This document shows positions 31,689-42,200 of a DNA stretch of 64,000 nt, in pieces. Source of the DNA: Limnephilus marmoratus (taxonomy: Eukaryota > Arthropoda > Insecta > Trichoptera > Limnephilidae); the NCBI GenBank assembly GCA_917880885.1, contig OU862913.1:40953460-41017459 (forward strand), written 5' to 3'. The translations under genes and the position numbers were made by a program. Under the pieces are notes generated by a model. The model saw only the letters and a list, made by a program, of their open reading frames with translations, was not told the origin of the DNA and ran no database searches. Positions within the stretch are counted from its first letter, which is position 1; every line of letters begins with the position of its first letter.

Positions 31689-33578
31689 AGAGAAAAAGAA
31701 AAGTTTAGAAAGAAATGGAAAAAATACAAAAATCAATATGACTACGACAGTTTTTCTATCTTGAGGGCTAGAGTAAAAGTATCCATACGTACATGCCTTA
31801 AAGCCTATATAGATTCAATAGAAAATTCTCTCCCTAACAGTATCAAAAATCTTTCAACCCTCATTAATTCAAAAAGAATTTCTAATTCTCTCCCCAAAAT
31901 CATGCATCTCCATGACAAATCAGCAACAAATGGAGAAGATACATGTGAACTGTTATCTACTTACTTCTCTTCTGTTTTTAGCTTACCATCCAATTCTAAA
32001 AGTGACTCTAAACTTTCTTCCCCACTCTATAATTACCCACTGTCTCAAATCATAATAACTTTAGATGAGGTCAAAGAGAAATTGAACACTCTTGATATCA
32101 ATAAGGGTTTCGGCCCAGATGGAATTCCTCCACTATTTATTCGAAATTGTGCAGATCAGCTTGCAGTACCATTACACAAAATATTCATCAAAAGTCTGAA
32201 CGATGGGGTATTTCCGGATCTGTGGAAGGTTGCCCACGTCATTCCGATCCATAAATCTGGCAGTAAAAATGATGTAACAAACTACCGTCCTATCAGCCTT
32301 TTATCTTGTTTTGGCAAAATATTCGAGTCCATTGTATACAAAACCATCTTTAACCATGTAAAACATATACTTAGTCCTTTCCAACATGGCTTTGTAGCTA
32401 AAAGATCCACAAATACTAATTTACTCGAGTATATGGACTTTCTATGTAAATCGATGAATAATAAAACACAGGTTGATGCCGTGTACACCGATTTCAGTAA
32501 GGCCTTTGACAAAGTTAGTCACTATATCTTAATGAATAAACTGGATAAAATCGGCATTCACGGAAATCTACTTCGTTGGTTAGAATCATATTTATCACAT
32601 AGAAGTCAATTAGTTACTGTCAACGGTTTTAATTCTTCCCCAATATTAGTTACGTCGGGCGTACCACAAGGATCTCACCTTGGACCCTTACTTTTCTTAA
32701 TCTTTATTAACGACCTTACATACAAACTCCGCTGTAATTTTTCTCTATATGCTGATGACCTCAAATTATATAAAGCAATTAAATCTATGAAAGATTGTGA
32801 ACTCTTACAACAAGACCTTAACACAATATCTACCTGGTGTGTTGACAATGAAATGGAACTGAATATAGCTAAGTGCAAAGTTATAAATTTCACGAAGAAC
32901 ACCAACAAAACTCTGTATTCATATAGCATATGTGGTCACAATCTAGAAACAGTTGAATCAATAAAAGATTTAGGAATTATATTTGACAACAAACTAACAT
33001 TCAATCAACACATTGAATACATTGTGTGTAAATCAAATAAATTACTTGGTTTTATTGTAAGATCAACCAAACTGTTTAAGAATTCTAACAGTCTAATAAT
33101 TCTATTCAATTCCTTAATCCGAAGTGTTCTTGAGTACGGGTCAACAGTCTGGAATCCACATTATATTACACAGATATCTAGACTCGAATCAGTCCAAAGA
33201 AAATTTACACGGATTTTGTCTTACCGATCAGGTGTCTATCATCTTCTCGACGGGTACGAACAAAGACTTAGACATTTCAAATTAGAAAGTCTGGTTAAAA
33301 GACGAAACATAAATGACCTCTTAATGCTATATAAAATTGTGAATAATCGTGTAGACAGTAACTTAGTCAACCAAATCAAGTTATACGCCAGGCCAAAATC
33401 TACCAGAAACCTAAACACATTCTGGACTGAAATCTTTACTAATAATACTGGATACTTTAATCCTATGTCCAGAACATGTCGATCATACAATGATCTTGTC
33501 AAGATACACACTTTTATAGATATTTTTCTAAACAATGTAACATGTTTCAAAAAATATCTCCACGATTTGTGCACCTAA
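31689..33578 (+). CDS. LINE reverse transcriptase (5'-truncated, open)
   Basis: One uninterrupted frame of about 630 codons to the TAA at 33576. In order: linker (KFRKKWKKYKN, SILRARVK), GPDGIPPLFI (about 32115), YRPISLLSCFGKIFE (32283), FSKAFDKV (32495), SGVPQGSHLGPLLFLIFIND (32655), the catalytic YADDLKLY (32745), DLGIIFDNKLTF, RSVLEYGSTVWNP and a C-terminal tail. This is a complete RT fingers-palm-thumb core. The endonuclease is missing through 5' truncation, so it cannot move alone. It is the youngest-looking RT in the window. A 3' UTR with AATAAA repeats follows to 33886. Confidence 0.85.
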   Translation, partial: REKEKFRKKWKKYKNQYDYDSFSILRARVKVSIRTCLKAYIDSIENSLPNSIKNLSTLINSKRISNSLPKIMHLHDKSATNGEDTCELLSTYFSSVFSLPSNSKSDSKLSSPLYNYPLSQIIITLDEVKEKLNTLDINKGFGPDGIPPLFIRNCADQLAVPLHKIFIKSLNDGVFPDLWKVAHVIPIHKSGSKNDVTNYRPISLLSCFGKIFESIVYKTIFNHVKHILSPFQHGFVAKRSTNTNLLEYMDFLCKSMNNKTQVDAVYTDFSKAFDKVSHYILMNKLDKIGIHGNLLRWLESYLSHRSQLVTVNGFNSSPILVTSGVPQGSHLGPLLFLIFINDLTYKLRCNFSLYADDLKLYKAIKSMKDCELLQQDLNTISTWCVDNEMELNIAKCKVINFTKNTNKTLYSYSICGHNLETVESIKDLGIIFDNKLTFNQHIEYIVCKSNKLLGFIVRSTKLFKNSNSLIILFNSLIRSVLEYGSTVWNPHYITQISRLESVQRKFTRILSYRSGVYHLLDGYEQRLRHFKLESLVKRRNINDLLMLYKIVNNRVDSNLVNQIKLYARPKSTRNLNTFWTEIFTNNTGYFNPMSRTCRSYNDLVKIHTFIDIFLNNVTCFKKYLHDLCT

Positions 33579-33963
33579 AAAAAAAAAAAATAATAATAAT
33601 TTATTTGTTGTTTTATTACATCTCAGGAAATACTTCATAAATATTGTATACTTATACAGTATTTCAATTTTGTATTTTGTTTTTTTTGTTTTTAAAGTTA
33701 TGTATAAATAATACTTGCATTGTTTTTCATGTGTTTGCTTCTGTAAATATTCAAATGTGATTACTGCAGACACATTAGTCTAGGGATATTTATATTTGTA
33801 TTTTAATTTATTATATTTAACCCACAAAAATGTTTATAAATATCCTGTTTGTGTCTCAAATAAATAAAATAAAATAAATAAAAATGTTAATTTTATGTAA
33901 AAAAATAAGTACATTCAAATACACAGTTTGCTTCACCGTCAACATATTTAGCTCTTTTATTGA
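33579..33963 (+). mobile_element. 3' UTR and tail of the 31689 LINE, plus 77 bp of unknown origin
   Basis: AT-rich UTR ending in an AAATAAAATAAAATAAATAA tail at about 33857-33886. The next 77 bp (33887-33963) have no match in copy A and may belong to the neighbouring fragment or to flank lost from copy A. Shared sequence resumes at GGCCAAATATTGGGG (33964). Confidence 0.65.
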
Positions 33964-35091
33964 GGCCAAATATTGGGGTTAGACGTTTCTGTTTGAACAC
34001 ATTTTTTGTCGTTCAACTAAAATTGTTAGGTCTGAACCTGCCGTAAGAATATTTTATATTAAGCAAACCAACACCAACCAGGTTAACACGCGACAGAGGA
34101 GACTTCATGGGGATGTTTGAAGTCAACATTACATTTGGTTACTCTATTTTGGGTGGACTCTATTTTGTCGTTTAATTGATAAAAGCGGCTGTGAGATATT
34201 TTATACTTCAATCGTCATTGTTAAGAAATTATTCTACTCGCCGTATTTGTTGCTTTTATATATTTCCAGTTTTAAAATACAATTCTTTTGTGTTTCTCAG
34301 GTACAATCAGCGAATGAGCGAATTTCTTTATAATTTTTATGTTTATATTTACTTGAATGAGCTAGATGGAGAAAGCCGAAAGGTGGGATTAGTCATGAAT
34401 AAAGAAAAGACCAAAGCTATGACAAATGGGAAGCAAAAACCTATCAGGATCAATAACAATCTGATCTACTATATGAATGAATATGCATACCTAGGTCAAA
34501 TAATTTGTCCTTTAGACCTAACCACAAAAGAAGTAGACGTATTGTAAATGCTTGGAAACAATATTGGGGTTTGAAAGAAATACTGAAAAACAGTGAAACC
34601 AGGATAACTATCAAACGGAAACTTTTTGATACCTGCATACACTTCCTGTTCTTACTTATGGTTGCCAAACTTGGGCACTCAAAAAAAATCACAATAAGAA
34701 TCTCGAAACATGTCAAAACTTCGTGGAAAGAAGTATGATAGGGAAAAGACTGTCCGATGGAATAAAAATTGCAACCATGCAATGCAATGGTTTATATTGG
34801 TGTATATATATAAATATGTTTATGGTTAATATGCTGTTATATGTGTATGTTGTTGCCACGCTGACGCGTTTAGGATTATTTCATGTATTTTTGTAACTAA
34901 TCTGTGGAACTAATCTGCTGACAAGCTACTTTCAGTAGCTTAGCGGGTATAAATTCCCATTGTATGTAACTTTTATACAATAATAAAAAAATTAAGAAAC
35001 AAGCAAGAACAAAAGATGTCATAAAAACAATTAAAAAGCTGAAGTGGAAGTGGTCAGGCCACACAATCAGAGGAAGTGAAAATGGTCAAAA

Positions 35092-35544
35092 CACTGAGGT
35101 TAATCGGAAATGAGAATCATTTTTAGATTAAGATCTGGACATGCACTGATGGGAAGAATATTGTGTTTGATAGGTCTCTCTGATTCTCCAATGTGCTCGA
35201 TATGTGAACAAATTGAAGATGTCAAGCACACATTATTGAAGTGCATTAAATATGAACGACAGAGAGTGACATTACTAATGACCTCGAACTCATCGGAAGT
35301 TCAGAATTTAATAGCCTCAACCGAGTTTCACGCCATATCGAGAATAATGAAATTTATTCGATCATGTAAACTGGAAAATATTTGAAAGTGAATTTGTATA
35401 CAAAATGAATATAAAAGGACTAAGTACCTTTTAAAGATCATTAGAGATTATAATGATAATATTATAATTTAAAAACAGATGAGGCAAAAAATGACAACAT
35501 TGTGTGAGTCAGAAGCATCGATAATAAAAAATAAAAATAAAAAA
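35092..35544 (+). mobile_element. LINE 3' fragment (RNase H-type family), private to copy B
   Basis: Flanked by AATGGTCAAAA (35081-35091) and AATGTTCAAAA (35545-35555), an 11-bp TSD with one change. It encodes FRLRSGHALMGRILCLIGLS, CSICEQIEDVKHTLLKC, the Cys/His C-terminus of I/R1-like LINEs. Its tail is A-rich. Absent at 2590 in copy A. Confidence 0.75.
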
Positions 35545-35595
35545 AATGTTCAAAATTAGTCATGAATTGGTTCACAAGTGACAAGAAGAGAAAAC

Positions 35596-35709
35596 TTCAT
35601 TTCCGATGTACTTTAGCATAAGAAACTTCTGTGGCTTGACTTCAGTTCACTTGTATATTTATCACTGTATATTATGTAAAAGCTGTTTGCTTCTTACAAA
35701 TAAATAAAT
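35596..35709 (+). mobile_element. 114-bp LINE 3' end, private to copy B
   Basis: Flanked by AAAAC at both sides; ends TACAAATAAATAAATA. Contains GTAAAAGC, the usual word before this tail type. Absent from copy A at about 2632. Confidence 0.7.
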
Positions 35710-36121
35710 AAAACGTGGTAGACCATTTAGACGACATCAAAGCCATGGCAGGTGGTACATGGACAAGAGTTGCTGATGCATACAGGGAGTAGATTTACAA
35801 TAAATGTTATATAATTATAAATAATATAACCTAATTTACTGTCTGAATAAAGGCTATTATTATTATTATACGAGAATGCAGGGCAAAGCGGTTTTTTCAT
35901 CCACCTTGATATTTGATGATCGAGGTTTAGTTACCATCTATGATTATTAAATTTATTGTAGAGTTGTCCAGATCACTTCTAAGGCTTTGAATGTTTTAGA
36001 TAACTTAAAGCTCTATTATAACCACTCATAAAAAGAAATGTTCTGTTACAGTTCTAATTTGTTTTCAGCTGGGACCAATTTACCATTTTTATTTTAAACC
36101 GGAGCGCTATCACAGAAGGCC

Positions 36122-36263
36122 ATGGATCTTTCCGATCCAGAGAGTGTTTCCATTAAAGTGGAACCTGGGTCCCAGGAAGAGGGAAGAGGTGAAATGCCAT
36201 ATACGGATGTAGATATCTACCTCCCGGATGTGAAGGAGGAATGTTTGCAGTATGCGGCAGTCT
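36122..36263 (+). CDS. gene B exon 1 (N-terminal acidic module 1)
   Basis: The acceptor TTTTCAG ends at 36068, the ATG is at 36122 and the GTAAGT donor at 36264; 142 coding nt, phase 1. It encodes IKVE at residues 11-14 and VKEE at 37-40. It is nearly identical to 3124-3265; the junction base changes codon 48 from Gly to Cys. Confidence 0.8.
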
Positions 36264-39200
36264 GTAAGTTGCATTTCAATAGTAAGAAAATGTTGATTTC
36301 AGATGTTCGGAGTTCATGTTTTGCAATGTTTTTCGCATACGGTCATATTGTATGTTTTGAGTTGACGGCCGGTGTAGTCCAGTGGTAAGGCTCTTGACTA
36401 ACACTCCGAAGGTCGCGGGATCGAATCCCGGCGTGGCAAATAAAATTTTATTTGATTAATTTGTGTTATTTCACAATTTGTTCATTTAAAATAATATATA
36501 GTATATTTGCAGCACGTTCCAGAGTGGAAGATACTCTCAGTATCGCCCTGCTGTAAGACCATCATTCAGAATTGAAACGTTGCCCGAAATGGCGTTAGCC
36601 GTGTTTGGTGACCAGATTTGAATAGCCAGGTACTTCCCCACCTTCCTCTTCCCCCATCTTCTTCCCCTCCTCACTACCTTCAGCCTCACAACATACCCCA
36701 ATTGGGGATGCCGTAGTCCCACTGGCTCCAGAGGGGTGCAGTTGGGGCTCTTGTGCGGTATTCATGCAAATACTAAGAGACTCTCCTACTTATATTTCTC
36801 GATCCCCCAAGTAAAGGTCTCATCTTATTTGGGACACGATGTATTTCGGTACATTAAAATTATTATCCCATTGACAATAAACTACCAAAACTCCGTTCTG
36901 AAGGTTCACAAAAGTAAATGGTATTTTCTTCCTTATTTCTGAAGTTAACCTTAATGTATCTTAACTAAATTACCGCATGTACAAGATTTTTAAAGGTTAT
37001 TTGTGTGGTCAATATTTAATTTTTTTTTTTTTATTAAATCAATATTAGGGAGCGTTCAAGTATTACGTAACGCAATTTTTGAAGATTTTTGACCCCCCCT
37101 CCCCCCCATGTAACGCGCCGTAACGTTTTCCTGTTCACCCCCCCCCCCCCCCCCCTAAGCGTTACGTAACACCCAAGTAACAATTTAATTAAGTTGCGCA
37201 ACGTACTGAAATGTCGCTTAAATACCATTTTTCTTAATTTTATCTCGTTTGCGGTAATAAATAAAACAAGAGATTTCTAACTCGCGGTACATTATATACA
37301 TTTTATATATCCATATTGTCATTTTGAAAAAAATTGAGAATATTATTATTTTTATCGGCCTTGTATTCCTTCCAGATCTCCACAATTTAACACTGTCTGA
37401 CCTAGAATAAACCTACATGGTTTTACAACACATACTTTCTTTTACATAAGCTTTAGTGAGGAGGCCCTGAGGACAGTAATTTCCCTAAGTTTTCCCTGTG
37501 GAGCAACATTTTACTCTACTATGATTCACAAGCTGACTCATAGTGGAGTTAAACCTTTTCCACGCCCGAATGCAGTTATGCAAGTTCTCAAAGGGAAGAT
37601 TTAAAAATCAACAGTATGATTCACAGAAGAAAAAAACCATTTTCATGTCCTGACTGCAACTATTCGTGTCCTTTAAAGAGATATCTAAGAAGTCACTTGC
37701 TGACTCACGGTGTAGAAAAACCGTTTTCATGTTCCGACTGCAACTATTCATGTACTACGAAGAGAAATCTAAAAATTACCCATGTTTACCCACAGTGGAG
37801 AAAAATCCATTTCATGTCCTGACTGCAACTATTCTACTTCTCCAAAAAAAAATAACGAAAACGGCACTTGCTAACTCACAGTGACGAAAAACCTTTTTCT
37901 TGTCCCGATTGCGAATATTCATGCGCTACACAACGGTATCCAAAAGTTCACGTGTTGAACCATACTGGACAAAAACCTTTTTCATGTCCCGACTGCAATT
38001 ATTCATGTAGTGCAAAGGAACTTCTTAGAAATCATTTGCTTACTCAAAGTGATACAAAACCTTTTACATGTTTCTACTGCACTATTCATGTTCTACAAAG
38101 AGTCACCAAAAATCACATGTTAACGCACAGTGGACAAAAACCATTTTCCTGTCCAGAATGCAGTTATACAAGTTCTCAAAAGGACAATTTATAAATCCAC
38201 CGTGCGATTTACAGAAGAGAAAACCTTTTACATGTCCTGACTGCAACTACTTGTGTTCTTAGAAGGGATATCCAAGAATTCTTTTGCTGACTATACTCAT
38301 TGTGGAGAAAAGCATTTTTCATGTTCCGACTGTAATTATTCAGAGAAATAAAAAAAAATCACATGTTTACTCACAGTGGTGAAAAACCCATTTCATGCCC
38401 TGACTGCAACTATTCTTCTTCTCGAAAAAAAAACTAAAACGGCACTTGCTAATTCACAGTGATGAAAAACCATTTACTTGTCCCGAGTGCGACTATTCAG
38501 GCGCTACAAAACAGTACCTAAAAATTCACATGTTTACCCACGCTGGATTAAAACCTTTTTCGTGTCCCGACTGCAATTATTCAAAGGAAATTCTTAGAAA
38601 TCATTTGCTGACTCACAGTGCTACAAAACCACTTACATGTTTCTACTGCAACTATTCGTGTTCTACAAAGAGGCATGAAAAATCACATGTTTACCTTCAG
38701 CAGACAAAACTATTTTTTGTCCCAGTGTGGTTTTTCAAGTTCTCGAAAGGGAGATTAATAAGTCCACATAACGATTCAAAGTGAAGAAAACCTTTTTCAT
38801 GTTCTGAGTGTAACTATGCATGTACTACGAAACCTAGCTTTAGGTAATATTATTAAATTTTAGCAGTAAACTAAGCTGTGTGTAATAACTAAAAAGTGTT
38901 GTTCTTACTAAAAACTCTCGTATAACATCATTCATATGTTGCATAATTTTTTATTTTTTTTTTTTAATTTTTCTTTTGCTGTCTTCCAAATTTGGTTGGC
39001 ATTTTTTGGTTGCGCTGCGCTGGCAAGTCAGCATGAGAGCCTTTATAGGCCAATAACAGCTGATGATGTAAATTTCCCGGTTTGGAGGACATTATAATTG
39101 CTAAAAACTCACATTAACAACACTTACTACAGCAAATTGTGTTTATGCGTATTTCGTGTTTAAAATACTAACGAATACTGACAACGAAAATGAAATGAAA

Positions 39201-42200
39201 ATGACGCACAATACAGTCGAGGAATTCCGCGTACAATATAAAGTAAAAGGCTTGCCAACTTGGAAGATTTCAATTCCTTAGTTTTTTATTTAAATAAAGA
39301 AAAACATGTTACGTAACGCGTCCTTCGAACCCCCCCCCCCCCCCGTAACGCGCCGTAACGTTTCACCAGACCCCCCCTCCCCCCCCCAAGTGCGTTACGT
39401 AATACTTGAACGGCCCCTTACTCCTCAAAATACCATCTCGGGAAAGACGATAATTTAACGTAATTTGGATTGTTTAACTCTGTTTTTCGTCGCATATACC
39501 CGCTGTTTTTTTGTTTCTACAGGTAGCAGTTATTTGGAGACCGTTTCCATCAAGGCCGAACCAGGTCCTCGAGAAGAAGTTAAAGGGGTAATTACTTATA
39601 CGGAAATGGACATAGTTCACTCAGATGTTAAAAAGGAATGCTCAGAGCGCTCTGAAAGATTTTCCCAAATAGCAGGTAAATCAAATTTTCGTTTGTTTAA
39701 GTCAGAATACCTTTTTGTGTTCGGGGGACATTTGAAAGTTTGTAGTATCACCCGCGGGCCTCACATTTCAAGCGCAGGAGGGGTTGAGAAATGACAGACG
39801 TGCAAACTCTGCAACCATAATATTTATAACTGATCTCAGAAAGCGACATTGGTTCCCTATGAATTTCTTTTTGAATTTTAACTTTAGTTTAAGTATACTA
39901 AATAATGGTTTTGCATACGCGTCCACAAGTTTAAATAATCGTTACATACAAAGTGAATTTCTCAGAATTTCGCAGTGTTAGGATTAATTTTATAGAATCC
40001 TATGTATTCTAGGCCATAAGTGGTGTCCCGCAAGGGTCCCACCTCGGCCCAATATTCTTCTTAATATTCATTAATGACATTGTAAACATATTTAATAATA
40101 ATAATAATAACGTAGTATTTATATAGCGCAGTTTTGTGATATTTCACTTCAAGTGCGCTTGATTATAATTAACTTAAAATTAACCTATAGTGTTCCTTAC
40201 GAGTCCTTAAAAAAATAATTAAATAATGTGAAATAACGAATATACAAAATATACAAAGCAATTCCTAAAGAACAATATTAACAACAATAGTGAGTGCTGT
40301 TTGGCACAGGACAATATATAATGATAAACCATCACGGTTCCATTCAACAAGAATCATTTAAAATAAATTATATAGAATAGGAGGCAGTTAACATTTAGAA
40401 ATAATACAAATAATACAAAATCAGAGTGCACATAAAACTATAGTAAGGAGGTAATCGAAACCAAACAATTACCAGAAGCTTGAGGAACATGACTTATTAG
40501 TAGATTGAAAAGGAGTTAAAATTCATGAAAGGTATGATTTTTTAAATAAGTTTGTTTTTAAAGCTCTTTTGAATTCAGCCAAGTTCTGGATATTAGTAAG
40601 AGCTGAGGGAAGTTTGTTCCAAACGAGCGGGCCAGTTACACGAAAAGATCGATCATAGTAAACGGCTCGATTTGACCTAGAAAGTTCGATTAAACGATTA
40701 ATAACATCTCGATCTGCTGACCTTAGAGTAAGCTGCCTATCGCTTAAGTTTTGTCGGACACATAGTTCCGATATATAGGCTGGCGCCATTCCTTGCAATG
40801 CTTTGAAGGTCATTAAGCAGATCTTGAACTCTATTCTTTCAGGGCATCGAAGCCAATGAAGATCCCTTAGAAGCGGGGTTATACGGCAATACTTAGATTC
40901 ACCAAAAATCATTTTCGCCGCAGCATTAAAAACGGACTGGATTCTATTCAATTGTTTTTTAGGCAAGCCAGCATACGCACTATTACAATAGTCCATGCGT
41001 GAGACAACGAACGAATTTATGAGTGACTTTGCTCCATCGGAGGGAAGGCAACGCCTTATTGATTTTATCTGCCTTAGATGGAAAAAGCCAGAACTTACAG
41101 ATTTTGAAATTTGTGAATCAAGAGAAAGACTATTGTCTATAGTGAAACCTAGAAATTTTATTTCTGTAGAAGGGATTATATCTGTGCCCTGAATATGGAT
41201 TGGATTAGAGTCGATGAGGGCTTGCCTTCCAGGAGAAGCTATCCAAATAAATTCCGTCTTGGTCGGATTAAGTTTGAGTTTATTGACAGACATCCAACTT
41301 GAGACTGTGTTAATGAAACTAACCACCTCGTTTTTAAGGACGTCTTTTTCATCCGGGGAACAAAACTTGAAAATGAAACGATCGTCTGCATAGCCTTGTG
41401 ATTCAAAGCCAGCTGATTGAATGAGTTTCTCGAGGCGATTCGTATAGAGAATGAAAAGAATGGGACCCAAGACAGAACCCTGGGGAACTCCACATTCTAT
41501 GGGAGTTTCAGGTGAAGTACAATTATTGAAAATTACTGAGGCTACTCGTCCAGACAGGTATGATGTCATCCATTGGAGAACATCACCTCGAACGCCAAAT
41601 TCGGTTTCAAGCACATTTAATAAAATACTATGATCTACCGTGTCAAATGCCGCACTCATGTCAAGAACAGATACCAAACCCAACTTACCTGCTTCCATCC
41701 CGATGATCAAGTCTGAAATTAACCGCAGAAGAACAGTTTCCGTTGAATGAAACTGTCGATAAGCGGATTGATTTTTGGCAAATAGACCGGCGGAGTTCAA
41801 GTACCCCACCAATTGTTTGGCAACGATTTTCTCAAGCAGTTTAGAAAGGAATGGTAGATTGGATATTGGCCTGTAATTATCCGTATTGTCAGTATCAAGA
41901 TTTTGTTTTTTTAGAATCGGAGTTATTATTGATTTCTTGAGTGTTCCCGGTACAAGTGAATTTACTAATGACTTCTGGATAATTGCGGTAATTACAGGCG
42001 CTATATCCGGAAGACATTGTTTTAAGAGCCAGGTAGGTATGGGGTCTTGAGTGCATTGCTTGTTAGGGCAAGACTTTATAGCACGCGTGACATCTTCTTC
42101 GTTACTGCTGCAAAAGTAGAGAAGTCACCCGAGAGCGGACTTGATGCTGCGACAGAAGACGATCCTACCACACTGAGGGCCTGAATTTGTTCAACCTTAC

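Larger units (their letters stand above)
34345..35872 (+). pseudogene. RTE-like LINE 3' relic (copy B)
   Basis: Counterpart of 1015-2868. A frame is open from 34176 to 34547 with GLVMNKEKTKAMTNGKQKPI and NEYAYLGQIIC (RTE-type RT thumb). It continues out of frame as WKQYWGLKEI and YGCQTW, with KLKWKWSGHT at 35035. It is interrupted by LINE pieces at 35092 and 35596 and ends in (ATT)n near 35860. Confidence 0.65.

Noticed and set aside
37400..38850. Finger array as an ancestral exon of gene B
   Set aside because: Copy A lacks it precisely at a TTA target and it is bounded by TIRs, so it arrived with the element.
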